From contig NW_004454291.1 in NCBI RefSeq assembly GCF_000283155.1, forward strand, positions 1,509,320 to 1,573,319: a stretch of DNA of 64,000 nucleotides. Direction: 5' to 3'. Source of the stretch: Ceratotherium simum simum (Eukaryota > Chordata > Mammalia > Perissodactyla > Rhinocerotidae). Below are positions 51,795-63,608 of the stretch, piece by piece (position 1 is the first letter of the stretch; the number at the start of each line of letters is the position of its first letter). The position numbers were made by a program, and so were the translations under genes. The notes beneath the pieces were generated by a model. The model did not search any database. It worked only from the letters and a program-made list of their open reading frames with translations, and had not been told where the DNA came from.

Positions 51795-51965
51795 AATTAG
51801 TAAAGAGAGCTAACGTTTTTTGAGTGTTTACTCTGTGCCAGGTGCATGTACTATAACCATCCTCTTATACTAGACGGGGAAATTAAGCAAAGTGAGTTGG
51901 TAAGTGTCAGAGCAAGCACGAGAATGCAGGCTTCCAGACTCCACTGCTCATCCCTCAACCACTCC
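51795..51965 (-). repeat. MIR SINE
   Basis: TGTTTACTCTGTGCCAGGTG then AACCATCCTCTTATACTAGA and GGGGAAATTAAGC are a diverged antisense MIR. Confidence 0.6.
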
Positions 51966-53078
51966 GGCTAATCCCAGTTAGGGACATAACCCTCCAGGTG
52001 GGCTAGCCTCCACCCCTAACTATCCCAGATGCACTCACTCAAGCCGCTTCTTCTCTTGGCTGCCATCTGGCTGTGGGTCAGAAAGGCCCCGAAGGAGAGC
52101 TTTGTCTGTCACATTCCTAGTGAGACAAATGTCTATGACAAGAATGAAGACATGGTGAAAGCTTGAGTTCAGGTGGGAGAATGTTATTCATAATTTTAAC
52201 TATGCCTATTTCCAAAAAGGATTCCCAGTGGCTACCATAGATATTTGTATACAATACGGTATAATTAAAAGAGACATTAGAAATAGTAGAAGGCGAAGAT
52301 AATTTTTTCAGGAACTTGCCAATTTTACCAGGACACTTCCTGAAACTGAACATTACATTTGGCCCTAGACTTCCTAGCAATACACACACACAAACCGTGT
52401 TTTATAGTTTTCCCTTTCTAGTAATAGGAAACATATGAGCTTGTTTAGAGAGAAATTTTTCCTTGAGTTTACGTTCTAAAAGGATCAAGGAGTGGATGAA
52501 AACTCAGACAAAAGGAAAATGACAGGAAATATCCAGACAGTTATGAATGTGCTTTAGAAGTTGTCGAATGAATGGGGTGTCAATTAGCTTTTATTGTATA
52601 AAAAACCACCCCCAAACCTAGTGGCTTAAAACCACAAACATTTATCATTTCTTACAATTCTGTGGTTCATCTGGACTGCCTTGGCTGGGGCTGAATGGGC
52701 TATGATGGCCTCCCCATGCATCAGGAACCTCAGCTGGAACTGATGAAATGCCTAGGGGCTCTCTGCACACAGTTTCTCAACATGTGACAGGCTAGCTCGG
52801 GCTGGTTCACATGGTGGCAGAAGTGTTTCCAGTGCCAGGGGCGCTGCAAAGCCACTTGAGGTCTAGGCTCAGAAATTGCACAATATCCCTTACACCGCAT
52901 TCTGTTGGTTAAAGCAAGTCATAAGGCCGGTCCAGATTCAGGGATAAGGAAAGAGCCTCCAGCTCCTGGTAGAGCTGCAAAGAATTGGTGGCCATTTTTG
53001 CAGCTGCAATCTACACAGTGGGTGTGTGCATGAATGGTGATGCTAAAAGTTCACCATCTTCAGTTTTAGGTAGGTCTT
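51966..53078. other. Gene-free stretch with an old interspersed repeat
   Basis: About 52570-52930 reads as a known type of old mammalian repeat (AAACCTAGTGGCTTAAAACC, CAATTCTGTGGTTCATCTGG, TAAAGCAAGTCATAAGG). I cannot name the family reliably. No further NXPE exon could be shown upstream of 51760. Confidence 0.4.
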
Positions 53079-53093
53079 AAATGCAATCTTTTT

Positions 53094-53388
53094 TTTGTGT
53101 GTGAGGAAGATCAGCCCTGAGCTAACATCCATACTAATCCTCCTCTTTTTGCTGAGGAAGACCAGCTCTGAGCTAACATCTATTGCCAATCCTCCTCCTT
53201 TTTTTTCTCCCCAAAGCCCCAGTAGATAGTTGTATGTCATAGTTGCACATCTTTCTAGTTGCTGTATGTGGGACGCGGCCTCAGCATGGCCGGAGAAGCA
53301 GTGCGCCCGTGCGCGCCTGGGATCCGAACCTGGGCCGCCAGTAGCGGAGCACGCACACTCAACCGCTAAGCCATGGGGCCGGCCCTTC
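53094..53388 (-). repeat. ERE SINE, reverse orientation
   Basis: Full-length copy with the GGGGCCGGCCC head at its right end. A 15-base target-site duplication AAATGCAATCTTTTT lies at 53079-53093 and 53389-53403. Very similar to the copy at 40.2 kb. Confidence 0.94.
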
Positions 53389-53403
53389 AAATGCAATCTT
53401 TTT

Positions 53404-54389
53404 ATGCTTTCTCCCATTCCCTAAAGCAGTCCTGTCAATCACACCGCACCATTCCTTCCTCACTCCCAGAAGGGGGCAGTGCTTCTGACTTCACAGAGAG
53501 CGCAAATACCCTTGCCCCAGCTATCTCTGCTTCAAGACACCTTATCAGAAAATTCGTCAGCATCTGGACCCAGGCTCACCTCCAGAAGAGGAGCAGTCCC
53601 CTCCTCTCTGACCAGACATTTCCTTTATATCCTTGCTGACTCCTCTTCATCATTTTCCATTCACTGTCTTCCTCAGTCGGGCTCCCACCCTGACCACACC
53701 ACTGAAGGGACTCTGGATGAAGTTGCTCATGAACGTTGTAATTGCCAATTCCAAAGGACACTTAGTGCTCATTTTACTTGACTGCCCAGTAACACTTGAC
53801 ATTCCTTCTTGAAACTTGCACGCCCCCTTGGCTTCCTTGACCACACACTGCTCTGTTCTCCACTTTACTCACTGCCCACTTCCCACTCAGTGTCCTTTGA
53901 GGGATCCTCTTTCTCCTCATGCACCTAAATAGTCTAAAAAAATTTTTTTTTGTTAAATATTAATTGGTCACCAGAGCATCTCTAAAATAAAAGGTACAAA
54001 GAACAACAATGCAGTAAACACCAGTGTACTCACCACCCAGTTTAAGAAAAACACACTGTCATTACTTTGAAGTCTCCTTTATGTTTTTCTCTCATCCTAT
54101 TCCTTTCCTGACCCCTCAGAGGCAACCACTATCTTGAATGGGGTGTTTATTTTTTCCTTGAATTTTTTTGTAGTCTTACCATATATATTTGCATTTCTAC
54201 ACAAGGATTGTTATTGTATGTTTTTGAACTTTATATAAATGAAATCATATTGTAAATATTCTTCTACAACTTGCTTTTTTTTCACTCAATATTATAATCC
54301 TGAGATTTACTCATTTATTGTGGGTAGCTGTAATTCATTCACTTTCACATGTGTAGTGTTCAATTTTATGAATAATGACATAGCGTTGG
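53404..54389. other. Gene-free stretch, right half L1-like
   Basis: No gene was seen. About 54000-54380 looks like the reverse strand of an L1 3' end (CATTACTTTGAAGTCTCC, GAGGCAACCACTATCTTGAA, ATAAATGAAATCATATTG). Confidence 0.4.
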
Positions 54390-55510
54390 GCAAACTGGAT
54401 ATCCACATGCAAAAGATTAAAATTGGACCCTTGTACAGTACACAAAAATTGGATTAAACTCGAAATGGATTAAAGTCTTAAATGTAAGACCTGAAACTGT
54501 AAAACTCCTAGAAGAAAACATAGGGAAAAAGCTCCTTGACATTGATATTGGTCATGATTTTTTGGATATGACACCAAAAGCAAAAATAAACAAGTGGGAT
54601 TACATCAAATGCATTTAAAGATATTAAAAATATTTTTGTCATTTAAAAAATTTTTGGAGTTGTTGAGGTATAATTTGCATACTGTAAAATTTACTCTTTT
54701 TAGTTAAATTAAAAAGACTCTTTTTAGTGTCTTTTTAATAACTTGGAGAATGCAATTAAAGGAGTACTTACAGGAAATTTTATAGCATTAATGCTTCAAT
54801 TTGAAAAAAAAAAGGCTGAAATTGACTGAGCTATATCTCTACTTCAAAAAGTTAGAATAAAAGAGCAAAATAATCCACAGAAAGTAGAAAGAAGTAAATA
54901 ATAAAGATAAAATGAGCAATTTCATAGAAAACAAAGATAAAATAGAAAGGACAGACAAAGCCAAATTGTGGCTCTTTGAAAAGACTCAGTTATCAAACTT
55001 CTGACAAGGTTTATCAAGTAAAAAAGAGAGAAGCAGGAGTGGGCCAATGTCAGAACTGAAAAAGGAGACACAACTGTGGCTGGTGCAGATACGAACAAGA
55101 TAACATGTCAGTGGCAATAAATTTCAGTATTTAAACAAAATAGACAAATTTCTAGATAGCTGTGCCAAAATTGACTCACAAGGAGATAGAAAACCTTATT
55201 ACTATCACCATTTTACAAAATGAACTCGTAGTCAAACATTTTCCCTCAGGGAAAGCTGCAGGCTCAGCTGGCTTCACGGTGAGCGCTATCTAAAATGTAA
55301 GAAACGAATAATGCCTATCTTGCAAACATCTTCCAAATGAGGAAAAAAGGAGGGAAACTCTCTCACTCCTATTGGAAGGCTAGCATTGCCCTGGTCAAAT
55401 CTGACAAGGATACTATGAGAAAGGAAAATTACAGGCTAATTTTACTCATGAACATAGATGCACAAATTCTAAACAAAATATTAGTAAGCTAAATTTAGCA
55501 ATGTATAGTA
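54390..55510 (+). mobile_element. L1 ORF2 fragments
   Basis: Sense-strand L1 wording is continuous though decayed: AACTGGATATCCACATGCAA, CTAGAAGAAAACATAGGGAA, AAAGCTCCTTGACATTGATA; then GAAAGGACAGACAAAGCC and GGCTCTTTGAAAAGACTC. Order and gaps indicate at least two rearranged pieces. No intact frame is present. Confidence 0.7.
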
Positions 55511-55539
55511 AGGTAGTAGATCCCAACTAGGTTGAGTTT

Positions 55540-56464
55540 ATCTGAGAAATGCAAGTTCGCTCTTATATGAGGAAAACAATTTGTGTTGTTCATATTGTCT
55601 ATATTTACGTGGATTTTTTTTGGTCTGTTGAATCAATAATTAAGAGAAGGATATTGAAAATAAGCACTATGGTATTGGACTTGTAAATTTTTCCTTGTAG
55701 TTCTAACAATTTTTTGCTTTTTAAATTTGGATGCTATTTTATTAAATGCATTCTTGTTTAGAATCGTAATATGCGCTCAGTGAAGTGAATTTTTATTATT
55801 ATACAATGATCTACACTATTCTTAGTGATTCCTTTTGTCTTAAAGTCTATTTTTTTCTTATGTTACTCTAGTTAAGCCAGATTCCTTTGGTTACAATTTG
55901 CCTGACATAGTTTTCCTTTCTTTTATTCCAGCCTTTCTCTATTCTTATGCATTATGTGGATCTCCTGTAAACAAAACATAGCTCAATTCTTTTCAAAACA
56001 TTTTATTATGGAAAGTTTCATAATATACAAGAGAAGAAAGAACAATACAACGAACCAGCATCAACCCGTTTCAATAATTATCAATTATGGCCAATCTCAT
56101 TTCATTTATATGTCTACCCCCGTCCCCTCCCTCTTCTCTATATTATTTTGAAGCAAATCCCAAACATCAGACTATTTTATCCAGAAGCATGTAATATTTA
56201 TATATTCTATCTGGAAGCCGATATTATTTTGAGCAAATTCCAGATATCATGTTATTTTATCCGGAAGTATCTCAGTACATATACACTGTGTGTACTTATG
56301 TATACACTAAGTGTATTTAGCGAACTTGTTATATGTAGTGTATACTTCAGTACACGCTAAGAAGACCTTTAGAAAAACATAATCACAATACCGTTATCAG
56401 TCTAAAGGATTTACCAATAATTCCTTCATATCATCAAATATCTACTTCCTATTTAAATTTCTGA
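55540..56464 (-). mobile_element. Old L1-derived sequence
   Basis: AT-rich DNA. The right half (about 56060-56460) shares ATTATTTTGAAGCAAAT and neighbouring words with 7.56-7.74 kb. It is probably an antisense L1 3' end. No gene was seen. Confidence 0.45.
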
Positions 56465-56492
56465 TAGTTTTTTTTAAAGACTGTTATTTTTT

Positions 56493-56694
56493 TTTAAATT
56501 TTATTTATTTATTTTTTTCCCCCAAAGCCCCTGTAGATAGTTGTATGTCATAGTTGCACATCCTTCTAGTTGCTGTATGTGGGACCGCCTCAGCATGGCC
56601 GGAGAAGTGGTGCGTCGGTGTGCACCCGGGATCCGAACCCGGGCCGCCAGGAGCGGAGCACGCGCACTTAACCACTAAGCCACGGGGCCGGCCC
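56493..56694 (-). repeat. ERE SINE nested in the L1 3' UTR
   Basis: Short-type ERE in reverse. A 16-base target-site duplication AAGACTGTTATTTTTT lies at 56477-56492 and 56695-56710. Confidence 0.94.
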
Positions 56695-57839
56695 AAGACT
56701 GTTATTTTTTAGAGCAGTTTTACGTTTACAATAAAATCGAGAGGAAAGTACAGAGATTTCCCATATACCCCTTGCCCCCACACATGCATAGCCCTCCATT
56801 GTCGACCTCACTCACTAAAATGGTACATTTTTTACCAAACATGAACTTATATTGACACGTCATAATCACCCAAAGACCATAATTTACCTAAGGTTCACTC
56901 TTGGTATTGTGCATTTTTGGGTTTGGACAAATGTTTGAAAATATATATCCATCATTATAATATCATGTAGAGTATTTACACTGCCCTAAAAATCCTCTGT
57001 GCTCTGTCTCTTCATCTCTGCCCACTGCCACCCCCTGCCCCCAGCAACCAGTGCTCTTTTTACTGTCTCCATAGTTTTGCCTTTTCCAGAATGTCATATA
57101 GTTGGAATCAAACAGTATATAGCCTTCTCAGATTGGCTTCTTGCACTTAGTAATATACATTTAAGATTCCTCCATGTCTTTTCATGGCTTGGTACCTCAT
57201 TTCTTTTTAGCGCTGAGTAATATTCCACTGTCTGGATGTACTACAGTTTTTTTACTCATTCACCTACTGAAGGACATCTTGTTTGCTTCCAAGTTTTGCA
57301 AATTATGAATAAAGCTGCTATAAATATCAGTGCACAGGTTTTTGTGTGGACATAAGTTTTCAACTCCTTTGGGTAAATACCAAGGAGGATGATAGATAGA
57401 TCTTATGGTAAGAGCGTGATTAGTTTTGTGAGAACCACCAAACTGTCTCCCAAAGTGGCTGCACCATTTTGCATTCCCACCAGCAGTGAATGAGAGTTCC
57501 TGTTGCTCCACATCCTTCTCAGCATTTGGTGTTATCAGTGTTCTGGATTTTGGCCATTCTGATAGATGTGTAGTGGTATCTCATTGTTGTTTTAATTTGC
57601 ATTTCCCTGATGACGTATGATGTGGAGCATCATTTCATATGCTTATTTATCATCTTTATATCCTCTTTGGTGAGGTGTCTTTAAAGTATTTGGCTCATAT
57701 TTAAATTGGATTGTTTTTTATTTTTGAGTTTTAAGAGTTGTTTGTATATTTTGGATAACAGCTGCTTTATCAGTTGTGTGTTTTGCAATATTTTCTCCCA
57801 GTCTGTGACTTGTCTTCTAAGTCCCTTGACATTGTCTTT

Positions 57840-58086
57840 GTGTGTGTGTGTGTGTGTGTGGAGATCAGCCCTGTGCTAACATCTGCCAATCATCTTCTTT
57901 TTTTGCTGAGGAAGACTGGCCCTGGGCTAACATCCGTGCCCATCTTCTTCCACTTTATATGGGATGCCACCACAGCATGGCTTGCCAAGCAGTGTGTCGG
58001 TGCACACGTGGGATCTGAACCGGCAAACCCGGGGCCTCCGCAGTGGAGTGCGTGCACTTAACTGCTTGCGCCACCAGGCTGGCCCC
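57840..58086 (-). repeat. ERE SINE nested in the L1
   Basis: Long-tail ERE in reverse with a (GT)n run at its tail side. A 12-base target-site duplication GACATTGTCTTT lies at 57828-57839 and 58087-58098. Confidence 0.93.
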
Positions 58087-59829
58087 GACATTGTCTTTTA
58101 TAGAGCAGAAGTTTTTAATATTAATGAAGTCCAGCTTATTAATTATTTATTTTATGGATCATTTGTGTTGTATTTCTTTCATTGGTGTTGTATCTAAAAA
58201 GACATCACTATACAAGGTCATTTAGGTTTTCTCTTATGTTATTTTCTAGGAATTTTACATTTAGATCTATGATCCATTTTGAGTTAATTTTTGTGAAGAG
58301 TGTAAGGTCTGTGTTCTAGATTCGTTTTTTTTTTTGCATGTGACTGTCCAGTTGTTCTAGCACCATTTATTGAAGAGACTGTCTTTGCTGCATTGTATTT
58401 CCTTTGCTCCTTTGTCAAAGATCAATTGACTATATTTATGGGGATCTGTTTTTGGGCTCTCCATTCTGTTCCATTGATCTACTTGTCTATTCTTTGACCA
58501 GTATCACACTGTTTTGATTACTGTAGCTTTGTAGTAAGTGTTGAAGTTGGCTAGGGTCAGCCCTCCAACTTTGTTCTTCCATATTGTGTTGGCTACTCTG
58601 GTCTTTTGCCTCTGTATATAAACTTTAGAATAAGTTTGCTAATGTTTATAAAATAACTTTCTGGGATTTTGATTGGGATTGCATTGAATCTACAGATCAA
58701 GTTGGTAAGAACTGACATCTTGACAATATTGAGTCTTCCTATCCAGGATCATGAAATGCCTCTCCATTTATTTACTTCTTCTTTGATTTCATTCATTAGA
58801 ATTTTGTAATTTTCCTCATATAGATCTTGTGTATATTTTGTTAGGTTTATACTTAAGTATTTCATTTTTTGGGGTGCTAATGTCAATAGTATTGTGTTTT
58901 TAATTTCAAATTCCACTTGTTCATTGTTGATGTAGAGGAAAGCAATTGACTTTTGTATATTAACTTTGTATCCTGCAACCCTGCTAAAATCATTTCTTAC
59001 TTCCAGATTTTTCTTTTTTTGTCAAGTCTTTTCAGATTTTCTACATGGACAATCATGTCATCTGCAAACAAAGACAGTTTTATGTCATCCTCCCCAATCT
59101 GTAGACCTTTTATATCCTTTTCTTCTTTTATTGCATTATCAAGGACTTCTAGTACAATGCTGAAAAAGAGCGGTGAGAGGGTTCTTCCTTGCCTTGTACC
59201 TGATTTTAGTGGGAAAGGTTTGAGTTTCTCTCTGTTAAGTATGATGTTAGCTGTAGATTTTTTGTTGATAGTCTTTATCAAGTTGAGAAAGTTCCACTCT
59301 ATTCCTAGTTTACGAGAGGTTTTTTTTTGTTTTTTTTTTTGGTCATGAATGGGTGTTGGATTTGGTCAAATGCTTTTTCTGCATCCATTGGTATGATCAT
59401 GTGATTTTTCTTTTTTAGCCTGTTGATGTGATGGATTATATTAATTGATTTTCAAAAGTTGAGCCAGCCTTGCATACCTTGAATACCTTCCACTTGTTCA
59501 TGGTGTGTAATTTTTTAATACATTGTTGGATTTAATTTGCTAATATTTTGTTGAGGATATTTACATCTCTGTTCATGAGAGATATAGGTCTGTAGTTTTC
59601 TTTTTTTTTTTTCTTGTAATGTTTTTGTCTGGTTTTAATATTAAGGTAATGCTGGCTTTATAGAATGAGTTCAGAAGTATTCTCTCTGCTTCTATCCTCT
59701 GAAAGAGATTGTAGAGAAAGGGTATAATTTCTTCCTTAAATGTTTGATAGAATTCACCAGTGAATCTATCTAGGCTTGGTGTTTTCTGGTTTGAAAGGTT
59801 ATTAATTATTGATTCAATTTCTTTCTTTC

Positions 59830-60077
59830 TTTTTTTTTTTTTTTTGTGAGGAAGATCAGCCCTGAGCTAATATCCATGCTAATCCTCCTCTTTTTGCTGA
59901 GGAAGACTGGCCCTGCGCTAACATCTGTGCCCATCTTCCTCCACTTTATATGGGACAGTGCCACAGCATGGCTTGACAAGCAGTGCGTCTGTGCGTGCCC
60001 GGGATCCGAACCTGCGAACCCCGGGCCACTGCAGCAGAGCACGCGCACTTAACTGCTATGCTACCTGGCCAGCCCCA
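59830..60077 (-). repeat. ERE SINE nested in the L1
   Basis: Long-tail ERE in reverse, with a T-run at the left and the GGCCAGCCCC head at the right. A clear target-site duplication could not be found. Confidence 0.85.
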
Positions 60078-61414
60078 TGATATTAGTAATTTGTATCTTT
60101 TCTCTTTTTTTCTTAGTTGGCCTGGCTAGATGCTTGTCAATTTTATTGATGTTCTCTAAGAACTAGCTTTTGGTTTTGTTGATTTTCTCTATTGATTTCC
60201 TGTTTTCAGGTTCATTGGTTTCTGCTCTAATTCTTATTATTTCTTTTCTTCTGTTTGCTTTGAATTTAGTTTGCTCTTCTTTTTTTAGTTTCCTAATATT
60301 GAAACTTAGATTATTGATTTTATATCTTTCTTCTTTTCTAATAAATGCATTCAATGCTATAAATTTCCCTCTAAGCACTGCTTCTGCTGCATCCCACAAA
60401 TTTTGATAAGTTGTGTTTTCATTTTCATTTAGTTCAGAATATTTTTCAATTTCTCTTGAGATTTCTTTTTTGGCCTATGTGTCACTTAGAAGTATGTTGT
60501 TTAATCACCATATGTTTTGGGATTTTCCAGTTATCTTTCTATTACTGACTTCTAGTTTAATTCCATTGTGGTCTGAGAGTGGATATTGTATGATATCTAT
60601 TCTTTTAAATTTGTTTAGGTGTGTTTTGTGGCCCATAATGTAGTGAATCTTCCATGTGAGCTTAAGAAAAATGTGTATTCTACAGTTGTTGGATGATATA
60701 GTCTATAGATGTCTGTTATATCCAGTTGATTGATGATGTTGTTGAGATCAACCGTATTATTACTGATTTTCTGCCTGCTGGATCTGCCTATTTCTGAGAG
60801 AAGGGTGTTGACGTCTCCAACTATAATAGTGGTTTCAACTATTTCTCCTGGCAGTTCTGTCAGTTTTTGCCTCGTTTAGTTGGACGACCTGCTGTTTGGT
60901 GCATAGACATTCAGGACTGTTACGTCTTCTTGGAGAACTGACCCCTTTGTCCTTATGTAATGTCCATCTTTATCTCTGATAACTTTCCGTACTTTGAAGT
61001 CTTCTTTGTCTGAAATTAATACAGCAACTCCTGCTTTCTTTTGATTAGTGTTAGTATGGTATATTTTTCTCCATCCATTTACTTTTAATCTATACGTGTC
61101 TTTATATTTAAAGTGGGATTCTTGTAGACAAATGTAGTTGGGATATGTTTTTTGACCCACTCTGAAATCTCTGTCTTTTAATTGGTGCACTTAGACTGTT
61201 AACATTCAAAGTGATTGTTGATATAGTTGGATTAATATCTACAATATTCATTACTATTTCCTATTTGTTGCCCTTGTTCTTTTTTCTTATTTTTGTCTTC
61301 TACTCTTTTTCTGCCTTTTTTGGTTTTAATTGAGGATTTTATATAAATGGAGTACATACTACAGAAACATAATGGTTATTGATTTGATTTGATCCAGGGA
61401 CAGCGGAATGTTAA

Positions 61415-61650
61415 GGAGGCAGGAACTAACATTTATTAAGTGTTGCCGTGGGCTGGTAAATAAATACTTCCATGCTTGTTCCCTTTGATTCTTTCCATAT
61501 CTCTGCAACTGGATATTTGCCATTTTAAAGCTAAGAGACCAAGGCTCAAAGGGTTTAAAATTTGCTTAAGATCAATGTCTAGCATATGGCTGATCCGTGG
61601 CTTAAATCTAGATCTTTCTGACTCCAAAGCCCATATTCTTTCTATTGAGA
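61415..61650 (-). repeat. MIR SINE
   Basis: AACATTTATTAAGTGTTGCC, ATTTTAAAGCTAAGAGACCA and GCTTAAGATCAATGTCTAGC form a diverged antisense MIR. Confidence 0.6.
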
Positions 61651-61762
61651 CAGGTCATCTTTTCCAGAGATTTTTTGGAAATAGAAATTTAGGAGTTTGC
61701 TTTGTAAAAGGTAAGAACAGATGACCTAATAGGGATCCCAGTTTTATCACTTTTTCATTTAG

Positions 61763-62102
61763 ACCCTAATAAAAAATTTAAAACTCCCCAAAGCAAGGCC
61801 CCCATAACCAGCTTGTCTGAGGAAAAAGAAGCTAGAATGGTGCCAAAGGGCCGGACCCCACCAGCTCATCACGGAGCCTGTCCCACGGTGGGGAAAGAAG
61901 GGCCTGGACCCCAGGAACCACCGCCTCAAGTTTCCCCCCTGACGATGAAGAGGCTGGAAGTTTCCCCCCTGACGATGAAGCCTTCAGTGACCTAGACCTG
62001 GACCAACTCATGGAAGATGTTGGAAAAGAGCTGGAGCAGAGGGAGGAGCCGCAGCAGAGAGAGGACGCAGAGGAGTTCCCCATGGCCTTCTTTGAGGAAT
62101 AG
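61763..62102 (+). pseudogene. Orphan acidic C-terminal exon, possibly the end of ZCWPW1
   Basis: A strong acceptor (CACTTTTTCATTTAG) ends at 61762. The frame from codon 61765 is open for over 50 codons (KAPITSLSEEKEARMVPKGR and on to GPGPQEPPPQ). The evidently conserved acidic end lies in a different frame (PPDDEAFSDLDLDQLMEDVG, then ELEQREEPQQ, ending PMAFFEE and TAG at 62100-62102). The frame change falls at a run of six C bases (61933-61938). A 30-base tandem duplication follows (units at about 61928 and 61958). In its open frame the reading stops at 61995. I did not recognise the protein from sequence. Because human ZCWPW1 lies tail-to-tail with PILRA, and the next feature here is a PILRA-like tail facing this exon, ZCWPW1 is my best inference. 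Upstream exons were not found in the window. Confidence 0.45.
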
Positions 62103-62258
62103 TTGTGTGTTAACGTCTCCTTCCTGCTGTCTCACCCTCCTTCCTTGGAGCAAGAGGGGCAGCCTCTCAGAGGGTCCCTGAGAAGCTGATAAGTGTTGGG
62201 GTTGTTCATTGGCCACAAGGTTAACTGGCTAAAGTCAGAGTGGTACAGTTTATGTGTT

Positions 62259-62264
62259 AATAAA
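62259..62264 (+). terminator. Polyadenylation signal after the orphan exon
   Basis: AATAAA 157 bases after the TAG at 62100. No genomic poly-A run follows, which together with the acceptor at 61762 argues for a true last exon and against a processed retrocopy. Confidence 0.55.
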
Positions 62265-62434
62265 ACAGGTTATGATTTAATCGGTTTCAGTCATCTCTAA
62301 CCAGATGCTTCCTTTTGGCTTCTCTCCCTCCTCCTCCATGTCACTGTGTCACATCATTGTTCCTGGGGAGAGGCGTGCACAGTGTAGGGATCTGGGAAGG
62401 CAGTGACACCTGAGTCCTGGGAAGGACATGGAGA

Positions 62435-62625
62435 AGGGCAGGTCTGGGTTCAACTCCTGGCTCAGCCACATACTAGCTATGTGGCCTTGGGAAAAGCACT
62501 GTAACATTCTGGTTCTTGTTTTCATGCCTCTAGTGAGCATAGCCAATACCAGGTTGTTGATGATGTTGAAATGAGGTGATGCATGTGAAGCGCTTAACAC
62601 GACGCCTGCTACTTATTATCGTAAG
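62435..62625 (+). repeat. MIR SINE
   Basis: GGGTTCAACTCCTGGCTCAG, CTAGCTATGTGGCCTTGGGA and GTGATGCATGTGAAGCGCTT are the sense MIR core. Confidence 0.8.
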
Positions 62626-62843
62626 GGAAGGAGAGTGGTTAGATTGGGGGTGGCCCTTGGGTTCTGGGCTGTCTACCAGTGTTGGGGATTATTGGTCCCT
62701 GGCCTGAGGCAGTCGCTGAACAGAAGTACTGGAGGAAGGATCTTGGTGTGAGCTCTCTAGAGTTCATTTTTGGCGAGAGGGCCGGGGTTGAAGGTGACAT
62801 CAGTTTTCTCCTTAGATGCATCCAGGCAAATTCTATGGCTACT

Positions 62844-62849
62844 TTTATT
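62844..62849 (-). terminator. Polyadenylation signal of the PILR-like gene
   Basis: AATAAA on the minus strand, about 170 bases after the inferred stop at 63019-63021. Confidence 0.5.
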
Positions 62850-63018
62850 TTTGTGGGCAAGGCTAGGAAGTCGAAGAGGGAGCGGGAGCAGATGGCTCTG
62901 TCTCTCAGGTCCTTCTACCCCTGCTGGCTTCTGAGTCGTGTATCTGGCCGGGGTTATTATTGGAAGCTGAGACCCTCTGCACAGCTCACTCTAAGGAGGT
63001 CATCATTCAGTCCACTCC

Positions 63019-63608
63019 TTAGGCCTTTAAGTTAGAGTACAGAGTCTCTTCCTGGGGGCTCCCACTGAGAGGGGAGGTGCTGCTGGTGAGGTGGAGCTGG
63101 AGAGGGCAAGGGAGGTGTAGAAGATGCCATCATCCTGGGCAGCAAAAGAGAAGTGGGTTAGCCAGTGGAGGGGGGGCTGTCCCCATCTTAGAGCGGCGAT
63201 CCCACACCTGAGTGCCCACGGATACCAGAGTCCCTCTAGTCCTTCCATCCCACCTTCTCCAGCTTCTCCTTAATTCTTTCAGGCCCTAGTCTGAGCTGCT
63301 TATCTTATGATCCAGCTTAGGGTCTGTATATTGTCCTAGAAAAAATCAAGATGTGCTGGGGTCAGGTGGCATGGCAGCCAGGGTAGGGAAATGGGCAGGG
63401 GACTCCAGTAGTGAGGTTATCTGCTAGGTCAGGACCAGGGTCATGTGGGAGGGTGGGTGAGGAAAGAGGAAAATACTGGGGGCACCTGTGTGGGTAGGGA
63501 GTGTGTGGGGGAGAAGGAAGGGCCACAGTGGAGAGTAGGGAGTGATGGCGGTAGGACTTACCTTTATTCCCAATATTCTCGTACTTCTTAGTGTTCTGGA
63601 AGGATCCC
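63019..63608 (-). pseudogene. PILRA: PILRA-like inhibitory receptor, cytoplasmic-tail exons with disablements
   Basis: Three exons on the minus strand match the cytoplasmic tail of paired immunoglobulin-like type 2 receptor alpha. Exon 63608-63562 encodes GSFQNTKKYENIGNK. Exon 63335-63304 encodes GQYTDPKLDHK. The last exon starts at 63134 with DDGIFYTSLALSSSTSP, containing an ITIM (IFYTSL) at the position of human Tyr269. Two defects are visible. The donor of the middle exon reads AAG|ATAAGC (AT at 63303-63302) where GT is required. In the last exon the frame from DDG ends RKRLCTLT at 63027, while the expected second motif ETLYSNLKA (human ETLYSVLKA, Tyr298) lies in the next frame and stops at 63019-63021. 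Phases of the three exons otherwise join. Ig-domain and transmembrane exons would lie beyond position 64000. The locus is either a pseudogene or a receptor with an altered tail. Confidence 0.75.

Larger units (their letters stand above)
56465..61330 (-). mobile_element. Long L1, ORF2 remnant plus 3' UTR
   Basis: Minus strand, 5' end at the right. 61190-60876 encodes an L1 ORF2 endonuclease-like stretch (ICLQESHFKYKDTYRLKVNG, NVYAPNSRSS). 60399-60163 encodes the central ORF2 segment. 59281-58997 encodes the reverse transcriptase core with [16 protein letters not shown] and SLFADDMIV. The 3' UTR reaches about 56465. Frames are broken by stops, and three ERE SINEs interrupt the element. No ORF1 was recognised, so it is 5'-truncated and inactive. 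Confidence 0.85.

Noticed and set aside
61763..62280. Reading the orphan exon as a processed retrocopy
   Set aside because: It has a good acceptor preceded by ordinary intron-like DNA with a MIR, and no poly-A run after AATAAA. A true last exon fits better.
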